Source: an uncultured Pirellula sp. (GTDB lineage: Bacteria; Planctomycetota; Planctomycetia; Pirellulales; Pirellulaceae). Taken from it: a stretch of 64,000 nucleotides of DNA. The stretch's first letter is position 1; the number at the start of each line of letters is the position of its first letter. The position numbers and the translations under genes are program-made. Shown here piece after piece: positions 53,289 to 61,305 of the stretch. Below the pieces are notes generated by a model. That model searched no databases, was not told the DNA's origin, and was given only the letters and a program-made list of their open reading frames with translations. Where the stretch lies: NCBI GenBank assembly GCA_903892355.1, contig CAITIE010000150.1:62001-126000 (forward strand), given 5' to 3'.

Positions 53289-53501
53289 ATGCAGCCCGAA
53301 CCCAAGGAACCCAACTGCAGCCTTCGCCCCCAGCAATCCTCGACTTTGATCGATCGCCAGGATGACGCGGGTACAGGTGGCGACACGGGAGTTGCAGGTT
53401 GCCCTGTTTGCGGAGGAAAACTGATCGAAATACGTGCGAAATTCCACTGTTCTCGCTGCCACAGGATTTGCGAGACCTGCTGCGAAGGTGGCCGCGGTTA
53501 A
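53289..53501 (+). CDS. Small zinc-ribbon protein (hypothetical)
   Basis: A 70-residue protein. The first half is polar and low in complexity. The second half has CPVCGGKLIEIRAKFHCSRC followed by HRICETCCEGGRG, with seven cysteines (38, 41, 54, 57, 61, 64, 65), enough for at least one zinc ribbon of two CxxC knuckles. No enzyme or DNA-binding motif is visible. The ATG at 53289 follows an aaggag motif with a workable spacing, and the high Cys content in frame speaks for a real gene. It precedes purA by about 100 bases. Function unknown. Confidence 0.72.
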   Translation: MQPEPKEPNCSLRPQQSSTLIDRQDDAGTGGDTGVAGCPVCGGKLIEIRAKFHCSRCHRICETCCEGGRG

Positions 53502-53602
53502 GCCTTGACGGTTTCAGCACTTGGGGCCTAGACTCTAGCTTTTAGTTCGCCGGGATTTCCGCCCTCGCGTATGGGGCAAAGTCGGGTGACTCTTTTTCGC
53601 GG

Positions 53603-54904
53603 GTGAGATATCCAGTGGCAGCGACGTGCGTAATCGGTTTGCAATGGGGGGATGAAGCCAAAGGAAAGCTGGTCGATCTTCTCGCCCCCCGACATGACGT
53701 AGTGGTGCGTTACCAAGGCGGCGCCAACGCGGGCCACACCGTGGTCAGTGGCAAGGAAGTGTACAAACTGCACCACGTGCCATCCGGTATTTTGTCATCC
53801 AACATTACGAACGTTATCGCTCCCGGGGTTGTGATCGAGCCGAACATGCTGATCAAAGAACTCGAGGGTCTCGAAGGCCGCGGCATCAATCCTCGCCGCA
53901 ATTTGATGATCAGCGATCGCGCCCACGTCGTGATGCCTTGGCACATGCTCGAAGACCGAGCCATCAACAAGACCGTCGTCAGCGGTGAAAGTATCGGTAC
54001 CACCAACCGCGGCATCGGTCCGTGTTACCGAGACAAGGTCGGCCGAACACACGCCATGCGCATGGCCGATTTAATCAGCCCAAATTTGCCCGATCGGATC
54101 CGTGAAATCGTCGACTCCAAACGCGTTCTTCTTTCCTCCATTGCATCCCCCGAGGACATGGCTGAACTCGATGCGGGACGCATCACGGAGTTGTGCCAGC
54201 GTTGGGCGACGTCGCTCGGGCCTATGATCAAGGACACGACGTACTTTCTGCATGACCAACTCGATGCAGGGAAGAAACTCCTCATGGAGGGCGCCCAAGG
54301 CTCCTTGCTCGACATCGATCACGGAACCTACCCGTTTGTTACCAGCAGCAATGCATCAGGCGTTGGTGTGTGCAGCGGATCGGGAGTTCCTCCGCGATGG
54401 ATCGATCGGATGATTGGAGTCGCAAAGGCCTACTCGACGCGGGTTGGGGGAGGTCCTTTCCCAACAGAACTTCTCGATGAGACGGGGCAAAAGATTCGCG
54501 AGATCGGACGCGAATACGGCACGACCACGGGGCGGCCTCGCCGCTGCGGATGGTTCGATGCCGTTGCCGTCCGTTACACCGCTCGGCTCAGCGGTGCGAA
54601 CTACCTGTCCCTGATGATGCTCGATGTCCTCAGCTACTTTGACGAGCTCAAGGTCTGCGTCGCGTACGAGCTCGATGGCGAACGAACCGATCGACTTCCG
54701 AGTCAAGCCGACGCGTTGCGCCGCTGCAAACCCATCTACGAAACCTTGCCTGGCTGGTCCAAAGATGTTTCTTATGTCCGAAGCCTCGACCAGTTTCCTG
54801 CCAACGCTCGCCGCTACATCGATCGGATCTCGGAACTGATCTCTGTTCCCGTCGGGGTTCTCTCCGTAGGTCCAGACCGAGAGCAAACTATCTTCTTGAT
54901 CTAG
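53603..54904 (+). CDS. purA: Adenylosuccinate synthetase
   Basis: A 433-residue enzyme of standard length. It joins IMP and aspartate with GTP, the first step from IMP to AMP. The GTP loop is [14 protein letters not shown], where Ala replaces the second Gly of the usual GDEGKGK; the catalytic Asp17 is kept, and [11 protein letters not shown] carries His45. Further motifs are [12 protein letters not shown] (IMP), [21 protein letters not shown] and [12 protein letters not shown] (aspartate and dimer loop). The start is GTG at 53603, with a second GTG 12 bases later. The uppS gene follows after 6 bases, so they share a transcript. Confidence 0.97.
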   Translation: MRYPVAATCVIGLQWGDEAKGKLVDLLAPRHDVVVRYQGGANAGHTVVSGKEVYKLHHVPSGILSSNITNVIAPGVVIEPNMLIKELEGLEGRGINPRRNLMISDRAHVVMPWHMLEDRAINKTVVSGESIGTTNRGIGPCYRDKVGRTHAMRMADLISPNLPDRIREIVDSKRVLLSSIASPEDMAELDAGRITELCQRWATSLGPMIKDTTYFLHDQLDAGKKLLMEGAQGSLLDIDHGTYPFVTSSNASGVGVCSGSGVPPRWIDRMIGVAKAYSTRVGGGPFPTELLDETGQKIREIGREYGTTTGRPRRCGWFDAVAVRYTARLSGANYLSLMMLDVLSYFDELKVCVAYELDGERTDRLPSQADALRRCKPIYETLPGWSKDVSYVRSLDQFPANARRYIDRISELISVPVGVLSVGPDREQTIFLI

Positions 54905-54910
54905 TGCGAC

Positions 54911-55699
54911 ATGGCCTTCTTCGGCAAGAAAAAAACGGCTGGTACCACAAGCTCCGCGTCCAAACAAGACTCGGCGCGGGTTCCACAGCACATCGCCATT
55001 ATCATGGATGGAAACGGCCGATGGGCGCAGTCACGAGGCTTGCCACGGATCGAAGGCCATCGCCAAGGAGCTAAATCGGTCCAAACGGCTATCGAGTTTT
55101 GCACCGAATATCGCATCCCGTACCTTACCCTCTATTGCTTTTCCAACGAAAATTGGAAACGGCCGAAAGAGGAACTCGATTTCCTAATGGGATTGCTGAA
55201 GTCCTATTTGACGCAGCAGTCGGAAAGCCTGGTGAAGAACTCAATCCGTTTGCTGGTGATCGGTCGCCGCACCGGACTTCCCACCGACGTTCTGCAAGTC
55301 ATGGATCAAGCCATCGAGATTTCGAAGAACGGTACCAAGCAAACGCTTTGCCTAGCCATCAATTACGGATCCCGACAGGAGATCGTCGACGCAGTCCGAA
55401 CGCTCGCGTCGGAAGTTGCCGCAGGGCGATTGCGTCCTGACGAAATTGACGAAGTTTCCATTGAGCGATCGCTATCCACCGCCGGAATCCCAGATCCAGA
55501 CCTTGTCATTCGCACCAGCGGTGAAATGCGACTGAGCAATTTTCTGCTTTGGCAGATCAGCTACAGCGAACTCTGGGTCACCCAAAAAGCGTGGCCTGAG
55601 TTTGGAAAACCGGATTTGAAAGAGGCCGTCGAAGAGTTCGGGCGCAGACAGCGCCGATTCGGCGGCATCGAGCCCAACCCATCGAAACCCGCAAGTTAA
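54911..55699 (+). CDS. uppS: Isoprenyl (undecaprenyl) diphosphate synthase
   Basis: A 262-residue cis-prenyltransferase. It extends farnesyl diphosphate to the C55 lipid carrier for peptidoglycan and other envelope polymers. The pyrophosphate site is IAIIMDGNGRWAQSRG (Asp33), with GHRQGAKSV, LTLYCFSNENWKRP and the C-terminal RTSGEMRLSNFLLWQISYSE, all conserved. A roughly 25-residue basic N-terminal extension precedes the core. It starts 6 bases after purA, and the next gene begins 16 bases on. Planctomycetes make peptidoglycan, so the role is expected. Confidence 0.96.
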   Translation: MAFFGKKKTAGTTSSASKQDSARVPQHIAIIMDGNGRWAQSRGLPRIEGHRQGAKSVQTAIEFCTEYRIPYLTLYCFSNENWKRPKEELDFLMGLLKSYLTQQSESLVKNSIRLLVIGRRTGLPTDVLQVMDQAIEISKNGTKQTLCLAINYGSRQEIVDAVRTLASEVAAGRLRPDEIDEVSIERSLSTAGIPDPDLVIRTSGEMRLSNFLLWQISYSELWVTQKAWPEFGKPDLKEAVEEFGRRQRRFGGIEPNPSKPAS

Positions 55700-55715
55700 C
55701 AATAGCACTATCTCT

Positions 55716-56717
55716 ATGAAAACCATCGTCCTTTTCACACTCACCATCGGCTTGATCTTGATCCCCGAATGCTTCCCGACAATTGCCGCTCAGGCACAAG
55801 CCGACGAGGTGCGAATCGGTGCATGGAACATCGAATGGCTGGGCTTTCCTGACAAACGCGCCCGGCCTGGCAAAGACAATCCGCAGCGTCCCGAGGATCT
55901 TGCGGAGTACATCCACTCCACAGGAGTCGACGTGTTGGCACTAGAGGAAATCGGTGTCGACGCCGACAAATCGCCTTGGACGAGCCGAGAATTGGAACTG
56001 CTTCAAAGAGCCTTCCAGGACAAATACCAAGAACGCTGGAGCTATGTCATCTTCCCCAAAACCTCGTATCCGGAGGATACCGAGGATTTTGTGAAGCGAG
56101 GTCAACATTTGGCGATCGCGTGGAAATCGGACAAAGCCACTCAAATCGGTGGCGTTTTCGATATTCCAGTTGGAGGTGATGAAACCTATGGAATCAAATT
56201 TTTCGAACGGAGAGCCAATGCGGTAAAGCTCTCGTTCGGTGAAGGGAAAACCGACGTGGTGTTTATCCCGGTCCATTTAAAATCGAATCGCAACCAAGAC
56301 AATCCGGCGGACAAAACGTTCACACAGCGGCAACGAGCCGCCGAACTGAAAGCCTTCGTCGCCCAGCTTCCAAAACTAAAGGAGCACTTTAAGGACGACG
56401 ATATCGTCTTGTTGGGGGATACGAACATCCTCGGTGACGAAGATACCGCAAATGTGCTTACCGAAGCTGCATTTGTGGATCTCAATCGGGACGAACAAGG
56501 GACCACGGCTGTTTGGGGAGACGGCAGCAACGGCTATCGGACAGCGCCATTCGACCGAATATTTATTCCTCAAACGCAGATCGAATTCGCCGAAAGCCGT
56601 TTCCAAGTCCATCGGACCTCGAGTGGGACCGACGACGAAATCAAGCTCTTTCGTCGCAAGCTATCCGATCATTATCTGATTTCGTCCGTGATCAAGATCC
56701 AAAGCGACGACGACTGA
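55716..56717 (+). CDS. Secreted endonuclease/exonuclease/phosphatase-fold protein
   Basis: A 333-residue EEP-superfamily protein. A signal peptide (VLFTLTIGLILIPECF) with AQA cleavage region is followed by IGAWNIEWLGFPDKRARPGK (Asn and metal-binding fold start), DVLALEEI with the catalytic Glu, VHLKSNRNQD, LLGDTNILGDE (Asp and Asn of the active site) and LSDHYLISSV with the final Asp-His. All main catalytic residues are present, so it should be an active phosphodiesterase outside the cytoplasm, perhaps on nucleic acid or phospholipid. It lies 16 bases after uppS and faces top6B tail to tail with 13 bases between. Confidence 0.9.
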   Translation: MKTIVLFTLTIGLILIPECFPTIAAQAQADEVRIGAWNIEWLGFPDKRARPGKDNPQRPEDLAEYIHSTGVDVLALEEIGVDADKSPWTSRELELLQRAFQDKYQERWSYVIFPKTSYPEDTEDFVKRGQHLAIAWKSDKATQIGGVFDIPVGGDETYGIKFFERRANAVKLSFGEGKTDVVFIPVHLKSNRNQDNPADKTFTQRQRAAELKAFVAQLPKLKEHFKDDDIVLLGDTNILGDEDTANVLTEAAFVDLNRDEQGTTAVWGDGSNGYRTAPFDRIFIPQTQIEFAESRFQVHRTSSGTDDEIKLFRRKLSDHYLISSVIKIQSDDD

Positions 56718-56730
56718 GATTCGAGGCAAG

Positions 56731-58665
56731 CTATTGAGCATCCTCTTCAGCGATCTCTTGACCGAACTCGTCCAGCTTCACATCCGCGGTTGCCGTTTTA
56801 CGCTTTGCGACGTGCAGTAGATCTTCGTAGATCGGAGTTGCATCCGATTTTTGAATGGTGGCAACCGCCCCGGCGACTTCTCGCAAGTATCGCAGGAACA
56901 CATTACGCCGATTTCCTTGCGCGGCGATCGCTTGCCGCTTTCGCAAAAACGAAGCCAGTGATCGGCCGATGGCCTGGATACCCAGCCTCAACTCTTTCTC
57001 GATTTCCGGCGCGTTCGCGATTGCTTCTTTGGACTCGCTGGTAAATGGAACCCAGACGCTAGCCACGTGCACGATCAAGGTGATGGGACCGCTCGGCAGT
57101 GAGTTTTTGGATTGGGACAATCCATAGGATCGCCAATTCGTACCCATGACCGCTTGAGTGATCGCACATGCTCCTTGTTGGTACTGCAAGGGAACACGAT
57201 TCGCAAATCGGTAAATCTGCATCGACTGCCCTTCGGAGATATTGATTTCTCGAAGTACCGAATGGAGCGTATCGATCTGCTCCTTTTTCAGTTTTTGTGG
57301 GCTACATCGGGTTGGCAGTTTGGTTTCTTCGATGATCTTCTCGGCCGAGTCGGATCCGATGCCGGCGAAGGTATCGATGAGGAATTTGCGAAGCGTACGC
57401 GCATCGGATTGCTGGATCAATTCCACCAGTTCCTCACGGGTCAATTTCTGGGTGATCGTACCTCCACCGTACGCGAGGGCCACTTCGACTTGGAAGGGAG
57501 AGCCACGATGGACCGATGGCGGACGCGTCGTCGCGTCATGGAACTCACCAGGAACGATTGCCTTGAGCCCCGCGTAAAGAAGTTCTCGCCCGATGGGTAC
57601 GATGCAGTCGGTCGAAGGTGGCCGAATTTTGGTTTCTTGCAAGGCTGTGTACAGGCGCTCTGCTTCGGTTTGACCGACTTTGATCGCAGAGGCTCGTGTG
57701 CTTAGCTTCGCAACTTCGCAGACCTTCTTCGCGACCGAAGGGGTCACGCAGGAAAAGGAACTGGTGAGGAACGAACTCAACGTGACGGACTTGTCCTCAC
57801 CGAGCATGGTGATCAGACGGCCCAATTCGACACCGTACGGATGGGGCTTGATTTCCTTCGCCTCGCGAGGAAGTTCCGTCGTGGTGCGATGGATCGTGCG
57901 TTGCTCGCCATCGGGGCTTTGCCAGTGGATGGTGACGTGCGGGTTTGCGATCGCGGTTTGCTCAAGGTATTCATCCACGCTACCCCGACTCCGTTTGAAA
58001 ACGGCAGTCAGTTCGATCGTGACGCGGGTTCCCGACTCCAACTCTGGCCCGAGCTTGCCATCGTCGCCAGGGTAATGCGTTTCCCAAACGATATCTTGGT
58101 CTCGCATGTAGGCGAGCCCCTTTTCGCCGGTCGGGATGTCGATTCCCTCCCCCTTGCCATTGATGATCTCAGGATGGTTCTTTTTGGTATCGACTTGGAG
58201 GAGAAAATAATGGACCGGCGATTTCTTGCTCGTTTTGGAAAGGATCTGCATCGGCCGACCGGTCGTCAGCATGCCATTCATCCCAGCCGCGCTGATCCCA
58301 ATTCCTTGCTGCCCACGACTCATTCGAAGTCGGTGAAATTTGCTTCCGTAAAGGAGTTTTCCAAAGATTAAGGGGATTTGCTTTTTGACGATACCTGGTC
58401 CATTGTCTTGGACCGCTACCCGGAACCGACCAGGTGCAGGCTGATCAATCCGCACCCAGACCTCAGGCAGGATCCCGGCTTCCTCACAGGCATCGAGCGA
58501 GTTATCCACCGCTTCTTTGACGGTGGTCAGGAGCGCTTTGCGGGGGTTGTCGAACCCCAACAAGTGCCGGTTCTTCGCGAAAAACTCGCTCACCGACACG
58601 TCGCGTTGTTTGGTGGCCATCGACTCAGCGGTCGCACGGCGGGATTTGGTCGGAGGATTTGCCAT
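56731..58665 (-). CDS. top6B: DNA topoisomerase VI subunit B (archaeal-type)
   Basis: A 644-residue type IIB topoisomerase ATPase subunit. The Bergerat GHKL fold is complete: TTVKEAVDNSLDACEEAG (Glu51, Asn55, Asp58), VAVQDNGPGI (87-92) and RGQQGIGISAAGMNG. An H2TH region follows (LRKFLIDTFAGIGSDSAEKI), then the transducer domain with the switch lysine region (around LPSGPITLIVHVASVWVPF). Subunit B pairs with Top6A, the Spo11-like cutting subunit, usually in the next gene. Here the downstream neighbour is a convergent EEP gene, so Top6A is not adjacent. A TTG nine bases earlier is a less likely start. Confidence 0.95.
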   Translation of the reverse strand: MANPPTKSRRATAESMATKQRDVSVSEFFAKNRHLLGFDNPRKALLTTVKEAVDNSLDACEEAGILPEVWVRIDQPAPGRFRVAVQDNGPGIVKKQIPLIFGKLLYGSKFHRLRMSRGQQGIGISAAGMNGMLTTGRPMQILSKTSKKSPVHYFLLQVDTKKNHPEIINGKGEGIDIPTGEKGLAYMRDQDIVWETHYPGDDGKLGPELESGTRVTIELTAVFKRSRGSVDEYLEQTAIANPHVTIHWQSPDGEQRTIHRTTTELPREAKEIKPHPYGVELGRLITMLGEDKSVTLSSFLTSSFSCVTPSVAKKVCEVAKLSTRASAIKVGQTEAERLYTALQETKIRPPSTDCIVPIGRELLYAGLKAIVPGEFHDATTRPPSVHRGSPFQVEVALAYGGGTITQKLTREELVELIQQSDARTLRKFLIDTFAGIGSDSAEKIIEETKLPTRCSPQKLKKEQIDTLHSVLREINISEGQSMQIYRFANRVPLQYQQGACAITQAVMGTNWRSYGLSQSKNSLPSGPITLIVHVASVWVPFTSESKEAIANAPEIEKELRLGIQAIGRSLASFLRKRQAIAAQGNRRNVFLRYLREVAGAVATIQKSDATPIYEDLLHVAKRKTATADVKLDEFGQEIAEEDAQ

Positions 58666-59028
58666 CGACGTCAATGTTGCAATTCAGGATCGAGTACGTT
58701 ACCAGCCACAGTCCATTCAATGGCCACGGGCACCTAACACGGGCCAATGGTCATGGGTGGGCCCAGAAAATGACAGGTTAAATGATAACGGCAAACCGGT
58801 CTATGCGGGCTAGGGAAAATCGAACGTTCCTGAGGCCGGACGCTCGATTTTCGACACGATCCGATTCCGCGCTTTGAACGCCATCATTTCCCCGCAGTTC
58901 ACCTTCTTCGCCTGGAATTGTCTTTGGAAGGCTAGCGTTGTACGCCGAGCAACCGATGTGTGTGAAGCCATCGGGATCATTGCGACCACTGGCAAACATG
59001 TTTCGTCACTGTCACAGGAGTGGAAGGA
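58666..59028. other. Divergent intergenic region upstream of top6B and a secreted protein gene
   Basis: About 360 bases. A long hairpin lies at 58816-58851 (listed). I see no gene otherwise, and no promoter boxes that I can place with confidence. Confidence 0.5.
58816..58851. terminator. Terminator-like hairpin in a divergent promoter region
   Basis: aaaatcga and tcgatttt pair, and beyond one mismatch the stem continues with cg/cg, t-a, a wobble and c-g, for about 13 pairs closing an 8-base loop. Four T residues end the structure on either strand, as in bidirectional terminators. Both neighbouring genes point away from it, so it ends neither; it could close an unannotated small RNA or protect a leader. 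Confidence 0.5.
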
Positions 59029-59556
59029 ATGCGACTTCAAGGATTGGTCAAAGCAGCGTTGGCAGGTGGCGTCGCCGTTGCCTCGTTCTCGAGTCTTTCA
59101 ACAAACAGTTTCGCCCAATGCGCAAACTGCGGAACGGCCGGAAGCGGCGTAGCAGGTAGCTACGTACCAGGGGCGGCTTACGCCCCAGGCACCTCGTTCA
59201 TGCCTGGCATGCCTCACGCTGCGGCTGCAGGCTCGGGAAATACGACCAGCTACGGAAACGTGCTCGGTCAAGGCACCCAGCCGCTGTTCGATAATTACTT
59301 TACCCAAGGGAATGCGAACCAAGCGACTGCGGGCATGTACATGTCTCCGATCGGGGTTCCAGGGTGGGTTGGTCACACCTACTACACCTACCAGCCATTC
59401 TATCCACATCATTATCTGTATCAGCACAAAGACCGATACCATTCGTACTACGATGATGGACGCGGGCTGAACAGAACCCATGCCTCCTACTACGCTCCGC
59501 CCGCTCGCAGCGCAGTTCACTGGGCTTACAAATCGATTCGATTGCCGCACCAATAA
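59029..59556 (+). CDS. Secreted Gly/Tyr/His-rich protein (hypothetical)
   Basis: A 175-residue protein with a signal peptide (LVKAALAGGVAVASFSSLST) ending at SFAQ and a mature start CANCGTAGSG that holds a CxxC. The rest is low in complexity: Gly/Ala-rich, then Tyr/His-rich with HTYYTYQPFYPHHYLYQHKD. No known domain. The composition suggests a structural or metal-binding surface protein. The ATG at 59029 follows a caggag motif by about 9 bases. The next gene encodes a similar secreted protein, and the two look like diverged paralogues. A 9-bp hairpin without a T run (59580-59603) lies between them. Confidence 0.75.
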   Translation: MRLQGLVKAALAGGVAVASFSSLSTNSFAQCANCGTAGSGVAGSYVPGAAYAPGTSFMPGMPHAAAAGSGNTTSYGNVLGQGTQPLFDNYFTQGNANQATAGMYMSPIGVPGWVGHTYYTYQPFYPHHYLYQHKDRYHSYYDDGRGLNRTHASYYAPPARSAVHWAYKSIRLPHQ

Positions 59557-59681
59557 GCCAACCAGCGATTGCTAGATATGACTCAGGGTTGGATCCTTGA
59601 GTCCCAACGATTGTTCAGACGAGCTTCACGGACGATGCGCAGCTGATCTTCAATAACAATGAAACAGTGAGTAAGTACCGT

Positions 59682-60230
59682 ATGATTCGAAGAATAATCT
59701 TAGGGAGCGTCGGCATCGTCGCCGCGCTCGTGTTCGCGATAAACGCGAATGCTCAGCAGGTGGTCAGTAGCACGGAGTGCAACAGTGGCAATTGCAGCGG
59801 CCATTCCCACGGGGGACACGGGCTTCATGGGCACGGGCTTCATGGGCACGGGCTTCATGGGCACGGGCTGGGACTTGGTGCCGCTGCTGCCGGCGCTGGC
59901 AACGGCGCCGGATTCGGCAACAACGCTGGTTGGGCATGGCATGGATCGTGGGGAGATTACTGGGCTCGCAATCAAGCCTCCCAGCGTCCTTGGCACGGTG
60001 GCTATTACTGGATGCGAACCGGTCAGCCAACCGCTTTGATCGTTCCTCCTACCGTCACTATGCAGTCGAACTACTCGTGGGGCGTCTCGCAAAACACGAT
60101 GACACCGGTCTATCACCAGTTCTCCGGCAACGCTCCTAACGGAGCGGGTGGCGGAACGTTCCGAGCCACCCCTTACTGGCCAACCCACACCGACCAGTTC
60201 GGGGTCTATCCAGTCCGTGGACCTTGGTAA
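59682..60230 (+). CDS. Secreted His/Gly-repeat protein (hypothetical)
   Basis: About 182 residues. A signal peptide (IILGSVGIVAALVFAINANA) is followed by STECNSGNCSGHSHGGHG and a GLHGH repeat encoded by a 15-bp tandem repeat. The clustered His residues resemble metal-binding tracts. The rest is Gly/Trp/Tyr-rich (WAWHGSWGDYWARN, RPWHGGYYWMRTG), resembling the tail of the preceding protein. No family recognised. The ATG at 59682 is preferred to a GTG at 59667. A strong terminator follows at 60261-60292, so this gene closes its transcript. Confidence 0.78.
   Translation: MIRRIILGSVGIVAALVFAINANAQQVVSSTECNSGNCSGHSHGGHGLHGHGLHGHGLHGHGLGLGAAAAGAGNGAGFGNNAGWAWHGSWGDYWARNQASQRPWHGGYYWMRTGQPTALIVPPTVTMQSNYSWGVSQNTMTPVYHQFSGNAPNGAGGGTFRATPYWPTHTDQFGVYPVRGPW
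59821..59865 (+). repeat. 15-bp tandem repeat, 3 copies, encoding the His-rich tract
   Basis: ggcttcatgggcacg is repeated exactly at 59821, 59836 and 59851, encoding GLHGH three times. A related copy is visible just upstream in diverged form. Copy changes would alter the number of histidines in frame. Confidence 0.97.
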
Positions 60231-60260
60231 GCTCGACCGATTCGAATCAATAGAAATGAG

Positions 60261-60292
60261 AAACGCTGGCAGATTTACTGCCAGCGTTTTTT
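60261..60292 (+). terminator. Intrinsic terminator after the His-rich secreted protein gene
   Basis: aaacgctggca pairs perfectly with tgccagcgttt (11 bp) around a 7-base loop, followed by six T residues from 60287. It lies 31 bases after the stop codon at 60230 and just before the convergent phytanoyl-dioxygenase gene. Confidence 0.92.
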
Positions 60293-60313
60293 CATATGCA
60301 ATCGCGATCAAAT

Positions 60314-61141
60314 TTAAAAACCCGATGGTCTTGGGTTGTTGTACCAATGCCCCGTGGCATCTTTCCCTCGTACCTGTACGCCCTTTTCATTCCATTGCAA
60401 TCCAGCACGCACGCTCGCTGCGCAGTAGCGCAACGTCAGCCCGCAACGGCGTCGCTTGGAATTGTTCGCTTCCGAACCATGAAGCAACAGGTCACTATGG
60501 ATAGAAACCTGACCGGCCTTAAGTTCGTCATATACGACCTCGCCGTATTGCTCAGCATTGTCGATCGACTGGTTGAGCACATTGTGATCGTCGCTCTCGC
60601 TTTTGCGGTAGGTCATGTGCCCAAAATGATGGGAGCCCGCAACAAACTTCATGCACGCGTTCTCCATGTCCGCGTCATCGATCGCTAACCAAACGGTTGC
60701 TGCTTTCGATGGAGACAATGGCCAGTAACTGGCATCTTGATGCCATGCTACACTCTTTCCATCGCCGGGCATCTTGCAAAAGAAATGCGATCCCCAGGCG
60801 ATCACATCGTCACCGAACAAATCCCCCATGAAATCGACGATACGGGGCTCTGTCAGAATATCATAGACGGGACCGTACTTGAGATGGGCGGACGAAATCG
60901 AGTAACTGTTGCCACCCTCTGCGATCACTCGGACTAGCAAATCATCAAAGTAGGATCGGATCCCCTCGATGTCGGAGGAGCTGTAAACATCGAGCGGTGC
61001 GATGTACCCCAACCGGTTGTACTGTTCGACTTGCTCGCGAGATAGCGTCTTCGGATTGGTATTTTCCACCGGATAAAACTTGAGATCCCGTTCGAGCGCC
61101 GCCAAATCGGCCTCGTTAAGCACCGCGCTGAATTTTGTCAT
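60314..61141 (-). CDS. Phytanoyl-CoA dioxygenase-family (PhyH) iron oxygenase
   Basis: A 275-residue 2-oxoglutarate/Fe(II)-dependent oxygenase. The iron ligands are VAWHQDASYW (His134, Asp136) and DLLLHGSEAN (His221), and an Arg further on (SKRRRCGLTLRYC) can hold 2-oxoglutarate. LTEPRIVDFMGDLFGDDVI and ACMKFVAGSHH also fit the family. Planctomycetes have many such enzymes acting on diverse small molecules, so the substrate is unknown. ATG start with a very good Shine-Dalgarno (ggagg, about 12 bases upstream). A promoter with an overlapping palindrome lies 60-100 bases upstream. Confidence 0.9.
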   Translation of the reverse strand: MTKFSAVLNEADLAALERDLKFYPVENTNPKTLSREQVEQYNRLGYIAPLDVYSSSDIEGIRSYFDDLLVRVIAEGGNSYSISSAHLKYGPVYDILTEPRIVDFMGDLFGDDVIAWGSHFFCKMPGDGKSVAWHQDASYWPLSPSKAATVWLAIDDADMENACMKFVAGSHHFGHMTYRKSESDDHNVLNQSIDNAEQYGEVVYDELKAGQVSIHSDLLLHGSEANNSKRRRCGLTLRYCAASVRAGLQWNEKGVQVRGKDATGHWYNNPRPSGF

Positions 61142-61208
61142 TGCTCCAGCTCCTCCCTTTTCTAAATGATTCCAAGGATCGTTTCAGTACGAACGTCGCA
61201 ACGGCTAG

Positions 61209-61238
61209 ATTATACATATCAATTGCGATTGTATACAA
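61209..61238 (-). promoter_or_regulatory. Sigma-70 promoter of the phytanoyl-dioxygenase gene
   Basis: On the minus strand TTGTAT (61238-61233) and a perfect TATAAT (61214-61209) are 18 bases apart. Transcription would start near 61202, leaving a leader of about 60 bases with a strong ribosome-binding site. A palindrome covers the -35 box. Confidence 0.55.
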
Positions 61239-61239
61239 T
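61228..61239. promoter_or_regulatory. Perfect 12-bp palindrome over the -35 box (possible GntR-type operator)
   Basis: attgtatacaat is a perfect inverted repeat overlapping the -35 box. The core TTGTATACAA has the form of operators bound by several GntR-family repressors. No regulator gene is adjacent, so the binding protein is unknown. Confidence 0.4.
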
Positions 61240-61305
61240 TCGGAACGTCTAATTCCATGGCTTTTTACGGGGGGGAATTTTCGGAGCTTCGAACGTTTCA
61301 GGGCC

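Noticed and set aside
59580-59603. Terminator between the two secreted protein genes
   Set aside because: A 9-bp hairpin is present, but no T run follows on either side, so I did not call it a terminator.
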